From: Burkholderiales bacterium RIFCSPLOWO2_02_FULL_57_36
GTDB taxonomy: Bacteria; Pseudomonadota; Gammaproteobacteria; Burkholderiales; Burkholderiaceae_D
DNA: 49,182 nt
Assembly: GCA_001770855.1 (NCBI GenBank)
Contig: MESE01000106.1
Span: forward strand, 1-49,182
Reading direction: 5' to 3'
The notes beneath the pieces were generated by a model. That model did no database searches. It was not told the DNA's origin and saw only the letters and a program-made list of their open reading frames with translations. This document shows positions 26,576 to 34,482 of this stretch, in pieces. How positions within the stretch are numbered: position 1 is the stretch's first letter; each line of letters starts with the position of its first letter. A program made the translations under genes and the position numbers.

Positions 26576-26583
26576 CGATTCTA

Positions 26584-26850
26584 ATCGGGTAGCCGGAGGT
26601 CTCTTACCTCCAGCACCCACACCACCCGGCGTGCGGGTCCGCACCTGGCGGCTCAACAACAGGCCGCACACGCTTTCCTTCAACGATAGCCCTGCGCCTT
26701 CATCCACTGGTCCCGTATGCTGATCGGTCCTTGTGCCGCAAGCCATGCATTCGACATCCCCTGTTGCGTGGCCGGCATTCGCGCCAGACGCCAGTAGCTT
26801 TTTTTCGTTATGTACGGTACCGAACAAATCAAATTTTGAAATTCAGTCAT
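26584..26850 (-). mobile_element. Group II intron remnant (3' end), probable class C
   Basis: Reading the minus strand: the end of a maturase reading frame, then a domain V-like hairpin at 26618-26654 (GAGCCGCC pairing with GGTGGTGT around GGACCCGC), then a domain VI-like hairpin GGAGGT/ACCTCC at 26595-26611, and a terminal GGCTACCCGAT. The boundary near 26584 is nine bases from the attC core ACATAAC (26570-26576). The 5' part of the intron and most of the maturase are missing. The right boundary is not sharp. Confidence 0.7.
26680..26850 (-). pseudogene. Group II intron reverse transcriptase/maturase, C-terminal fragment
   Basis: In the frame ending at the TGA 26680-26682, the peptide KKSYWRLARMPATQQGMSNA, then WLAAQGPISIRDQWMKAQGY, is the typical C-terminus of bacterial group II intron maturases (YWRxxR, NxWLxxQG, WxKAQGY). 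An ATG at 26850 is in frame, but upstream residues do not look like maturase and the reverse-transcriptase domain is absent. This is a truncated remnant without expected activity. Confidence 0.7.
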
Positions 26851-26928
26851 ATTGACTGCTGATTTACTTTCATTACATGGCAGATGGGTAGTACATGGCG
26901 AATTGCCTCCAAATTCAAGAGGATGACA

Positions 26929-27129
26929 ATGCAGATCACTGAGCTGATGCTCTCAGCCGCTATTCGGGAAGCGAGGGAGGCAGGTCTATTTCACCGCCAC
27001 TGCAGTCCATCGGAACTGGAAATAAACAAGCAGGTCATGCATTCCGTGTTGAACGCTGCCCTGTCCGCCGAACGCATGAAATCAGTGACACTCGATTCGC
27101 CGGATCATTCATTGATGCACGGCACGTAG
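26929..27129 (+). CDS. Small hypothetical protein
   Basis: 66 residues from ATG 26929, with AAGAGG six bases upstream; a longer frame from 26884 lacks a ribosome site. The sequence is mostly helical (MLSAAIREAREAGLFHRHC, EINKQVMHSVLNAAL) and is not recognised. It lies between the intron remnant and the GST gene and has host-like GC. Confidence 0.5.
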   Translation: MQITELMLSAAIREAREAGLFHRHCSPSELEINKQVMHSVLNAALSAERMKSVTLDSPDHSLMHGT

Positions 27130-27331
27130 TCTCGGGAACGCGCGCACCGTGCAGGACATCACCCCTGTTAATGCACGGCGAGGTGTTGATTTGGGCCGCA
27201 AGGCGACGCCACAGCAAAAATCGGTGCCGGATCAATGCGAACGCTCAATCGCTCCCGAAAAATCCGGCACAAATCAACTCTTGCCCGATCTGTTAGCATG
27301 GGTGCCCGCCCATCGAACCAACGGAGACTGC

Positions 27332-27940
27332 ATGAAGCTTTACTACTCCCCTGGCGCCTGTTCCATGGCGCCGCACATCGTCGCCCGCGAAGCCGGCATT
27401 GCCGTCGATCTTGTCAGGGTCGACATCCCGAACAAGAAAACGGAAGACGGCGCCGACTTTTGGAAAATCAATGCGAAAGGCTATGTGCCCGCGCTTCAAC
27501 TCGACGACGGCACCGTGCTGACCGAAGTCGGTGTCATCTGCCAGTACCTGGCCGACCAAAAGCCCGAGTCGGGACTGGTGCCCGGGTTCGGAACGATGGA
27601 ACGCTACGAGCAGATGTCCGCGCTGAATTTCGCCGCCACTGAAATCCACAAGCAAATCGGCGCCCTCTTCAATCCGAAAATGACGCCGGAGATGAAGGAG
27701 GTCCAACTGGGAACGATCGAGCGGCGGTTCAATGTGCTCGAACAACTCTTGCAGGATAAACAGTATGTGACCGGCAGCGGCTTTACCGCGGCTGACGCCT
27801 ATCTCTTCACCGTGCTCAACTGGGCCAACGTCCACAAGATCGACCTCGGAAAATGGCCCAACATGAAAGCTTACATGGCCCGCGTCGGCGATCGTCCGAA
27901 GGTGCGGGAGACCTTGAAAGCCGAGGGTCTGATCAAGTGA
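27332..27940 (+). CDS. Glutathione S-transferase (beta-class, GstA-like)
   Basis: 202 residues from ATG 27332, with GGAG a few bases upstream. The thioredoxin-like N-terminal domain (1-78) starts MKLYYSPGACSMAPHIVARE, with the active-site Ser/Cys region typical of bacterial beta-class enzymes, and includes GYVPALQLDDG (cis-Pro loop) and the glutathione-binding LTEVGVICQYLAD. The helical C-terminal domain carries the N-capping FTAADAYLFTVL. It is a cytoplasmic detoxification or redox enzyme; the substrate is unknown. It overlaps the cupin gene by four bases. Confidence 0.95.
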   Translation: MKLYYSPGACSMAPHIVAREAGIAVDLVRVDIPNKKTEDGADFWKINAKGYVPALQLDDGTVLTEVGVICQYLADQKPESGLVPGFGTMERYEQMSALNFAATEIHKQIGALFNPKMTPEMKEVQLGTIERRFNVLEQLLQDKQYVTGSGFTAADAYLFTVLNWANVHKIDLGKWPNMKAYMARVGDRPKVRETLKAEGLIK

Positions 27941-28257
27941 AGGCGGGCAGTCTGCTGGACCATATTCCCTCCTCTCTTCCCGCCGAGTTTAGCGAACGAC
28001 TGGTAGATGCGAAGCATGTGCGCATCGAACGTATCGTCTCGCGCGGACATTGTTCGGAGCCGGGCTTTTGGTATGACCAGAAAGAGAATGAATGGGTCAT
28101 GGTGGTGAAAGGCGAAGCAAGACTGCATTTCGAAGACGGCGACAAGACCGTTCACCTTGCCGAAGGCGGGTATATCGATATACCCGCCGGCGCACGGCAT
28201 CGCGTCGAATCGACCAGTGCCGATACCGACACCGTCTGGCTCGCGGTTTTCTATTGA
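27937..28257 (+). CDS. Cupin domain protein
   Basis: 106 residues from GTG 27937, overlapping the GST stop (GTGA), so translation is probably coupled. The single cupin barrel contains GHCSEPGFWYDQKENEWVMV, followed by a Gly-containing strand and GGYIDIPAGARHRVES; the Glu and the C-terminal His fit a metal site. The family covers many functions, so no substrate is proposed. Pairing with a GST suggests a small detoxification unit. A longer start at 27853 would lie within the GST gene and is rejected. Confidence 0.88.
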   Translation: MKAGSLLDHIPSSLPAEFSERLVDAKHVRIERIVSRGHCSEPGFWYDQKENEWVMVVKGEARLHFEDGDKTVHLAEGGYIDIPAGARHRVESTSADTDTVWLAVFY

Positions 28258-28269
28258 CTGCAACGTCCG

Positions 28270-28302
28270 CAGGCAAGCTGTCCTTCAGCTTGCCTGAAAA
28301 AA
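28270..28302 (+). terminator. Hairpin after the cupin gene
   Basis: CAGGCAAGCTG and CAGCTTGCCTG form a perfect 11-bp stem with loop TCCTT. On the plus strand it is followed by A residues rather than T, so it is an intrinsic terminator only in a loose sense; it may serve in tandem with the next hairpin. Confidence 0.4.
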
Positions 28303-28316
28303 TCCGACACACCAAG

Positions 28317-28348
28317 AAAAAGCACATGAGATTACGCTCATGTGCTTT
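28317..28348 (-). terminator. Bidirectional terminator between cupin and oligomer-hydrolase genes
   Basis: AAAGCACATGAG and CTCATGTGCTTT form a perfect 12-bp stem with a six-base loop. On the minus strand the stem is followed by a T run, directly after the 3HB-oligomer hydrolase stop; on the plus strand it ends in TTT. Confidence 0.75.
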
Positions 28349-28366
28349 CAGTATTGCGGAGCCGGT

Positions 28367-30403
28367 TTAGTCCGGAACAGTCACGGTATTGTTGGAGAAC
28401 GTGATGCGATCGTCCGCGCGCGGCGTGATCGCGATCGGCGGCACGTTGTCACTGCTGATCGGGTTCACCACGCCGCCATTCATGCCGCGAGGTATCGTGC
28501 GAACCACCTGGCTTTCCGGCAATGCAGCGTGCGATTTCAGGTGGGCATACATCAGGTCCATTGCCTGGATGAAGTAACGATGCAGCGGCAGATAGTTTTG
28601 TGCGTAGCCCGGGAATGGAAGGAACGCTTCAAAGTGCTGCGCATTGGTCACCTCGATATACCTGAGCTTGCTCTTGCGACCTTCCACCATTTTGTTCAAG
28701 CCGTAATACGGACGCGACGTAAAGCCGACCGGAATCAAGGTGTCGGATCGGCCATGCACGATAATCGCGGGCTTGCCATTGAGGTTGCCGCTGCGCTCGA
28801 TTTCGCGCATGCCTTGCTGGACGCTTTGCGCATTCTGGCTGTTGCCGGTGACCAGGTCACGCACGCAGAATGCGCCGTCGATGTCATAGTCCGCCTTTCC
28901 GGTGCTGACCGAAACCGAAGTCGCCAACGGCGCCGCACCGCCGACCGAGTTGTTCTTGAAGATCGCAATACCCGCTGTCGGTGGAATACCGTTGCCGGTG
29001 CCGAACGATAACGGCATGCCGGCAGCCGAACCGGAAAAACTCCAGTTGCACAGGTTGTCGGTCACGTTGAAACGGCCGTATGTATTACTGTAAGTCGTGG
29101 CAATCGCCGGGGTGGCGAAAGCAAACATCGAAGCCTGCAGCGGCGCACTTTCCGGCTCATAGCCTGCGTCAAACAGCGCGTTCAGGGCGCTCGCCCCCAT
29201 TTCCTGGGGTGAATTGCCGCTGATCAAGCCGTTCGCCTTCAGCACATCGCAACGGTTTTCCGCCAGCGTGGCATTGACTGTATGGAACACGTTGGTCGAT
29301 GGCGATGCCAGCGCCGCGCATGGCTGATACAGGTTGGCAATCGAGAAGTAGTCCAGCAAGGATTTTCCGGTGCCGACCATTGTCTTGGCGCCGCGCTTGA
29401 CCGTCAGGTTGTTGTTCGGGACCAGCGCAATGCTGGGCTCGGCAATTGCGACTCCGCCGATCAACCCTCGCGTGTCCTGTTCTGCCGCGGCCAGTGCCGC
29501 GCCGGCGCCATTGGATACGCTGGACGCGATGGTGATCGTGTTGGAGGGATTGAAATGCTTGTTGAATTTTTGATTGAGCACATAAAACGCAAATTCCACC
29601 GATTGCAGCGTCCACTTGCCCCAGTCTTTCTCCGGATTTTGCTGGGAGTGCGCGTGCTTGACTGCAAAGCGATTCGGGAATGCGGCATTGAATGCAGTAC
29701 GCTGCGGGTCGGTCAGGTTGGCGGTGAAATTCGATGCGCTTCCGGCGGCAGCCGCATCGGCGCGAACGCCGTTCTGCAGACTGACCGTATTGTTTTGCAG
29801 GTCATGGATGCCGTTGCCGGTTCCCTTGTCGGTATAGGCAACCGCACAACCGTTCTTCAGGCCCCACTCGCCCGAAGTGCCGATGGCGCCGTAGATACCG
29901 CGCGATCCGCTCGATGTGCCGGTCACGATACACGGCTTGGCAGCATCGAAAGTCACAGGCACCTGCACCATCATCGTCACATTCTGGCGGCCGGTGCCGT
30001 CATCGGAATACGCTATGTGCTCGGTTCCGGCAATCAGCCCTTCGCTGGTGGTGGCGATGCCCGCCTGGTTGACGTTGGGGCCGTATAGCGTGCCGTAGCC
30101 GCCGGCTGCGGTGATGTCCACCAGAGCGCGATAATTATTGTAGATTGCCAGGCGGCGCAACTCGGCCGCGGTCGGATTCGCCGGGTCGGCAATGGCGGGC
30201 GATGGGCCTGCCAAACCAGTCTTGCCGAGGCCGGCGGTCAGCAGGTCGTCGGAGACGCCGTCCGTGGTCCTGAGCGAAATCTCGCCAAGGAAAGCCGGCT
30301 TGCCCGTTGTTATATTTTTCGCGGCGGCGGGGCCGGACAGAGAGAAAAGAATGATGGGAATTGCAAAAAAAGACGTTGTCCTGGTAAACACGAAATGATG
30401 CAT
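28367..30403 (-). CDS. D-(-)-3-hydroxybutyrate oligomer hydrolase
   Basis: 678 residues. A signal peptide (about 1-28, FFAIPIILFSLSGPAAA) indicates export. The N-terminal family signature DGVSDDLLTAGLGKTGL is present. The nucleophile serine lies in TIASSVSNGAGAAL, matching the SVSNG box of these enzymes. Further conserved segments include VVHGR-like IIVHGRSDTLIP and NAQHFEAFLPFPGY with the likely catalytic His. These enzymes split oligomers of 3-hydroxybutyrate released by polyhydroxybutyrate depolymerases, giving monomers for growth. It is monocistronic, bounded by a terminator at its 3' end and a 246-base gap upstream. Confidence 0.93.
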   Translation of the reverse strand: MHHFVFTRTTSFFAIPIILFSLSGPAAAKNITTGKPAFLGEISLRTTDGVSDDLLTAGLGKTGLAGPSPAIADPANPTAAELRRLAIYNNYRALVDITAAGGYGTLYGPNVNQAGIATTSEGLIAGTEHIAYSDDGTGRQNVTMMVQVPVTFDAAKPCIVTGTSSGSRGIYGAIGTSGEWGLKNGCAVAYTDKGTGNGIHDLQNNTVSLQNGVRADAAAAGSASNFTANLTDPQRTAFNAAFPNRFAVKHAHSQQNPEKDWGKWTLQSVEFAFYVLNQKFNKHFNPSNTITIASSVSNGAGAALAAAEQDTRGLIGGVAIAEPSIALVPNNNLTVKRGAKTMVGTGKSLLDYFSIANLYQPCAALASPSTNVFHTVNATLAENRCDVLKANGLISGNSPQEMGASALNALFDAGYEPESAPLQASMFAFATPAIATTYSNTYGRFNVTDNLCNWSFSGSAAGMPLSFGTGNGIPPTAGIAIFKNNSVGGAAPLATSVSVSTGKADYDIDGAFCVRDLVTGNSQNAQSVQQGMREIERSGNLNGKPAIIVHGRSDTLIPVGFTSRPYYGLNKMVEGRKSKLRYIEVTNAQHFEAFLPFPGYAQNYLPLHRYFIQAMDLMYAHLKSHAALPESQVVRTIPRGMNGGVVNPISSDNVPPIAITPRADDRITFSNNTVTVPD

Positions 30404-30619
30404 TTTGTGATCTCCGGCAAGTTGATTGACGACGGCAAAACCAGCGAGATGAGGTTTTGCGCACCAATATTTTCAATTGATTTTTTGCCCGGCTACTGGA
30501 TTGCAGGCTTGACTCTGGAAAGATGTCACGAAACCTTGCGCCGCGTAGGCTTTTGAGATAGTTGATTGATGCCGGTCAACTCAGTTCGCCGGGCAGCGCC
30601 GGCGGTGTGGTGCGGATGA

Positions 30620-30638
30620 CCACGTCCTCGGGACGTGG
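30620..30638. other. Short hairpin downstream of SDR gene
   Basis: CCACGTCC and GGACGTGG form an 8-bp stem with loop TCG, 12 bases past the SDR stop. There is no T run on the minus strand, so terminator function is uncertain. Confidence 0.3.
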
Positions 30639-30649
30639 GTTTCAAGGTG

Positions 30650-31411
30650 TTATATGGCGGTGAGGCCGCCGTCCACCGCCAATTGATGGCCGGTCACGAA
30701 CGATGCACTGTCCGAGCACAGCCACAACACCGCGCCGGAAATTTCTTCCGCCTCGCCGAGTCGGCCGATCGGATGCGCGATCTTGATCGCCTTCGCGCGC
30801 TTCGGCTCGCGCTCCAGCGCCCGCTCCAGCATCTCGGTGCGGATGACGCCGGGGCAGACGCTGTTGATCCGGATGCCGGCGCGGCCGTATTCAGCCGCGG
30901 CGGTTTTGGTCATTCCCACCACCGCATGCTTGCTGCCGGCATACACCGGTTGCAGCGGCGCGCCCACCAGCCCGGCCACCGATGCCGTATTGACGATCGC
31001 GCCGCCTCCCTGCTTCAGCATCTGCTCGATCTCGTACTTCATGCACAGCCATGCGCCCTTCACATTGACGTTCATGATGCGGTCGAACATGGCTTCCTCG
31101 CAACCGGCCAGCGGCTTGCTTTCTTCTTCGATGCCGGCGTTGTTGAATGCACAGTCGAGCCGGCCGTACGTCTCGACGGCCCGCGCAACCAATGCCTGAA
31201 CATCGGCGGCGCGGGTGACGTCGGTCTTGACGAAGATTGCGATGCCGCCGGCTTGCACGATCATGCGCGCGGTTTCTTCACCGCCGGTGACCGTGATATC
31301 CGACACCACCACATTGGCGCCGGCCCTGCCGAAGGCCAGTGCGGCGGCGCGCCCGATGCCACCGGCGCCGCCGGTGACCAGTACTGTTTTTCCTGCAAAT
31401 GATTCAGACAT
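30650..31411 (-). CDS. Short-chain dehydrogenase/reductase (SDR)
   Basis: 253 residues, classical SDR. The cofactor motif TGGAGGIGRAAAL is at the N-terminus. NNAG occurs in AFNNAGIEEE, the catalytic Ser in NTASVAGL, and Tyr/Lys in YAGSKHAVVG. The C-terminal VTGHQLAVDGG is typical. Asp in VVSDI after the second strand suggests NAD rather than NADP. It lies 17 bases after the acyl-CoA dehydrogenase gene on the same strand, so a role in acyl or alcohol oxidation is inferred. The exact substrate is unknown. Confidence 0.93.
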   Translation of the reverse strand: MSESFAGKTVLVTGGAGGIGRAAALAFGRAGANVVVSDITVTGGEETARMIVQAGGIAIFVKTDVTRAADVQALVARAVETYGRLDCAFNNAGIEEESKPLAGCEEAMFDRIMNVNVKGAWLCMKYEIEQMLKQGGGAIVNTASVAGLVGAPLQPVYAGSKHAVVGMTKTAAAEYGRAGIRINSVCPGVIRTEMLERALEREPKRAKAIKIAHPIGRLGEAEEISGAVLWLCSDSASFVTGHQLAVDGGLTAI

Positions 31412-31428
31412 GCCGACTCCTCAAATAA

Positions 31429-32661
31429 TCAACGTGCCGGTTTGGCTGGCTTGTATTTTGCCAGTTCCAGTTTGCCGATCTGGTTGCGGTGCACTTCATC
31501 CGGACCGTCCGCAATGCGCAGCGAACGCGCGCTGGCATATGCATGCGCCAGGAACTCGTCGGTCATGCCGCCGCCGCCGTGCGCCTGAATCGACCAGTCG
31601 ATCACCTGGCACGCCATGATCGGCGCCGCCACCTTGATCATCGCGATTTCCTTGGCGGCGACCTTGTTGCCGACGGTATCCATCATCGATGCGGCGTTCA
31701 GCACCAGGAAGCGTGCCTCGTCGATCATGATGCGGGCCTCGGCGATACGTTCCAGCGTCACTGTCTGCTCCGCGATCGGCTTGCCGAAAGCAACCCGCTT
31801 CAGGGTGCGCTTGCACATTTTTTCCAGCGCCCGTTCAGCCAGGCCGACCAGACGCATGCAATGGTGAATGCGGCCAGGTCCAAGGCGGCCTTGCGCAATT
31901 TCAAAGCCGCGTCCTTCGCCGAGCAGGATGTTGGAAGCCGGCACGCGCACGTTTTCAAACAGCACTTCGGCGTGGCCATGCGGCGCATCGTCAAAACCGA
32001 ACACCGGCAGATGGCGCAGGATGGTCACGCCCGGGGTATCGCTCGGCACCACGATCATCGATTGCTGCTGGTGCCGGTTCGGGTTGTCGGGATCGCTCTT
32101 GCCCATGAAAATGAATAGCTTGCAGCGCGGATCGTTGGCGCCGGACGACCACCATTTGCGGCCGTTGATCACGTAGTGATCGCCATCACGCACAATCCGG
32201 CTTTCGATGTTGGTCGCATCCGATGACGCAACGGCCGGCTCGGTCATGCCGAAGCAGGAGCGGATCTCGCCGGCCAGCAGCGGCTTGAGCCATTGATCTT
32301 TCAGCGCTTCGCTGGCGTAACGCTCCAGCGTCTCCATGTTGCCGGTATCCGGCGCGGAGCAGTTGAACACTTCAGGCGACCATTGGACCCGGCCCATGAT
32401 TTCGCATAGCGGTGCATATTCCAGGTTGGTCAGGCCGGCGCCGCGCGTCGATTCCGGCAGGAACAGATTCCACAATCCGGCTGCTTTCGCTTTTTCCTTC
32501 AATTCTTCGATCACGACGGTCGGCACCCATGCGTTGCCTTTTTTGCGGTTGGCTTCGACCTCGGCATGGAAGCGCCCTTCGTTCGGATAGACGTGTTCAT
32601 CCATGAAGGCGATCAGGCGCGCTTGCAATTGTTGTACTTTAGGGGTGTATTGGAAGTCCAT
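31429..32661 (-). CDS. Acyl-CoA dehydrogenase family protein
   Basis: 410 residues. Family signatures: [20 protein letters not shown] (FAD/substrate loop), [10 protein letters not shown], and the C-terminal FAD-binding [13 protein letters not shown] and [11 protein letters not shown]. The residue pattern resembles the ACAD10/11-type branch rather than short-chain butyryl-CoA enzymes. It introduces the 2,3-double bond in acyl-CoA and passes electrons to ETF. The gene is co-directional with two SDR genes and a phosphatase gene, together forming a fatty-acid or related acyl catabolism group. Confidence 0.94.
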   Translation of the reverse strand: MDFQYTPKVQQLQARLIAFMDEHVYPNEGRFHAEVEANRKKGNAWVPTVVIEELKEKAKAAGLWNLFLPESTRGAGLTNLEYAPLCEIMGRVQWSPEVFNCSAPDTGNMETLERYASEALKDQWLKPLLAGEIRSCFGMTEPAVASSDATNIESRIVRDGDHYVINGRKWWSSGANDPRCKLFIFMGKSDPDNPNRHQQQSMIVVPSDTPGVTILRHLPVFGFDDAPHGHAEVLFENVRVPASNILLGEGRGFEIAQGRLGPGRIHHCMRLVGLAERALEKMCKRTLKRVAFGKPIAEQTVTLERIAEARIMIDEARFLVLNAASMMDTVGNKVAAKEIAMIKVAAPIMACQVIDWSIQAHGGGGMTDEFLAHAYASARSLRIADGPDEVHRNQIGKLELAKYKPAKPAR

Positions 32662-32731
32662 TTGTTTCTCCTTTGCGGCGCATCACGAGCGATGCGCGTT
32701 GGTTGTATGCCGGCACTGCTGAAAATTCTGT

Positions 32732-32775
32732 AAAAAAATGGAAGCAGCCGCGCATGACGACTGGCCACTGCTTCC
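32732..32775 (-). terminator. Terminator downstream of the second SDR gene
   Basis: On the minus strand GGAAGCAG pairs with CTGCTTCC across a 20-base loop and is followed by ATTTTTTT. A second stem (GCGCAACC at 32795 with GGTTGCGC at 32816) lies just before it. Together they probably separate the SDR transcript from the acyl-CoA dehydrogenase transcript. Confidence 0.65.
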
Positions 32776-32851
32776 CCACCTGACGCCAGGTAAGGCGCAA
32801 CCTTGATTTTTTTGCGGTTGCGCTGGGATTGTCTTCCCTCCCCTTAATTCC

Positions 32852-33622
32852 TTAGCAGACCAGGAACCCGCCATCGACTGCTAGACAGGTCCCGGTGGTG
32901 TAGCTGGACGCATTCGACACCAGATACAACACCGCACCCGACATTTCGTCGGGATGCGCGACACGCTTCATCGGTACGTGCGTCATGACCTGGTCGAGTA
33001 CCGCCTTGTTCTGCACCAGTGCCGCAGCGAACTTGGTATCGGTCGCTCCCGGCAGCAGCGCATTGACGCGCACGCCCGAGTCAGCGCATTCCATGGCGAA
33101 CGCCTTGGTCATCGATACCACCGCAGCCTTGGTCACTGAATAAATCCCCTGCAGGTTGCCCGGGATGACGGCATTGATCGACGCCACATTGACGATGCTG
33201 CCACCGCCGTTCTTGATCATCAGCTTCGCGCCCATCACCGAGCTGAAAAAATAACCGCGAATATTGACGTCCACGGTTTTCTGAAACGCGCTCAGGTCGG
33301 TGTCGAGAATCGAGCCGAAGTACGGATTGGTGGCAGCGTTATTGACCAGGATATCGAGCCGTCCGTGCGCCGCTTCGATGTCGCCGAACAGTTTCTGGAT
33401 CTGTTCCATTTCGCCGATATGGCAGGCGCGCGCTTCGGCCTTGCCGTCGGCGGCGCGAATTGCGGCAACCACGCTCTCGCACGCCTCGGCCTTGCGGCTG
33501 GAGACGATGACGTGGGCGCCGTAGGCGGCCAGGGTCTTGGCGATCGATTCGCCGATGCCGCGGCTGGCGCCGGTCACCAATGCGACTTTGCCGGTGAGGT
33601 CAAACAAATTGGGAGTGGTCAT
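32852..33622 (-). CDS. Short-chain dehydrogenase/reductase (SDR), second copy
   Basis: 256 residues from ATG 33622; the longer open frame from 33709 lacks family sequence. The N-terminal LFDLTGKVALVTGASRGIGE carries the cofactor motif. NNAA is in ILVNNAATNP, Ser in NVASINAVIP, Tyr and Lys in YSVTKAAVVSM. Arg in VIVSSRKAEA after strand two favours NADP. It is only distantly similar to the SDR encoded at 30650. It lies 50 bases after the histidine phosphatase gene in the same direction. Confidence 0.93.
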   Translation of the reverse strand: MTTPNLFDLTGKVALVTGASRGIGESIAKTLAAYGAHVIVSSRKAEACESVVAAIRAADGKAEARACHIGEMEQIQKLFGDIEAAHGRLDILVNNAATNPYFGSILDTDLSAFQKTVDVNIRGYFFSSVMGAKLMIKNGGGSIVNVASINAVIPGNLQGIYSVTKAAVVSMTKAFAMECADSGVRVNALLPGATDTKFAAALVQNKAVLDQVMTHVPMKRVAHPDEMSGAVLYLVSNASSYTTGTCLAVDGGFLVC

Positions 33623-33672
33623 GAAAGGTGTTCCTGTAAAGAGTCGGTAACTGAGTGTGGAAGGCCAGGCAT

Positions 33673-34380
33673 TTAACGGTACGTGACCGCGTTCTGTTCG
33701 CCGAGCCATTCCAGATGGGCGAAATTATTGAGGTAGCTGAGCGTGGTGCGGCCCGGCTGGTAAAACAGTTTGGTGACGGCGCTGTTGACCAGCGTCCAGT
33801 TCAATTCGCATACCTGCCGGTCCTGCAAGCCGAGCACATGCTGGCACAAGGTGGCGATGGTGCCGCCGGAGGTGAAGACGACAATATTTTGCGACGGACC
33901 GGCGCTTTCAACCAGGCGCTCGAACGCGGTCACGCAACGGGCGCGGAACGCGGGCCACGGTTCGCTGTAGTCGGCGTCGTGCTTGCCGTCCACCCAGCGC
34001 GCCATCGCTTCTTCGAAAATTTTCTGGAATGCCCGTTTCGGGTGTGCGCTGCCGGCCAGGAATTTTTTTATTGCAAGAGGGTCGTTGAATTCCGGCCAGT
34101 GACGGATCAGCACTTCATGGTGGTCGTATTCATTGAAACCCACATCGCGCTGCCAATCGGTTTCCACCCGCAGCGCCTTGGGCAGCGCGCCCATGCACGC
34201 ATCGGCGGTCTGGCGGTGGCGCTTCATGCCGCCGGTGACCACGCGATGAAAACCCTGACTGCAATTGGCAAACCATTCACCCAGCAAGCGCGCCTGCTCG
34301 ACGCCAAGGCTCGATAACTCATCGTAATTGTCGCTGCCGAACGATGCTTGTCCGTGGCGGACCAGATAAATTTGCCCCAT
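33673..34380 (-). CDS. Histidine phosphatase family protein
   Basis: 235 residues. The phospho-histidine motif IYLVRHGQASFG is at the N-terminus, with the supporting Arg in TGGMKRHRQTADAC. Glu is in VGFNEYDHHE. Where many members have a second catalytic His (SHGG), this one has VVFTSGGTIATL. Some family branches carry this form, but it raises doubt about ordinary phosphatase activity. It is the promoter-proximal gene of the minus-strand group and faces the LysR gene across 102 bases. Confidence 0.9.
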   Translation of the reverse strand: MGQIYLVRHGQASFGSDNYDELSSLGVEQARLLGEWFANCSQGFHRVVTGGMKRHRQTADACMGALPKALRVETDWQRDVGFNEYDHHEVLIRHWPEFNDPLAIKKFLAGSAHPKRAFQKIFEEAMARWVDGKHDADYSEPWPAFRARCVTAFERLVESAGPSQNIVVFTSGGTIATLCQHVLGLQDRQVCELNWTLVNSAVTKLFYQPGRTTLSYLNNFAHLEWLGEQNAVTYR

Positions 34381-34482
34381 AACAATACTCTTGACGATTA
34401 ATCGAATGATTGAATTGTGGGAGCTTAAACGGTGCGATAGAATCCATCAAATGAATAGTTATTATCATCATAAATAAATATC
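34381..34482. promoter_or_regulatory. Divergent promoter region between phosphatase and LysR genes
   Basis: 102 AT-rich bases separate the two divergent starts, the layout in which LysR regulators usually control the opposite gene and themselves. AT-rich stretches include ATTAATCGAATGATTGAATT and ATTATCATCAT. No single LysR box is singled out. Confidence 0.45.

Noticed and set aside
26393..26827. Minus-strand open frame of 144 residues at the end of the first cassette array
   Set aside because: It runs through the intron domains V/VI and into the neighbouring cassette gene in the opposite direction. The maturase fragment is in a different frame.
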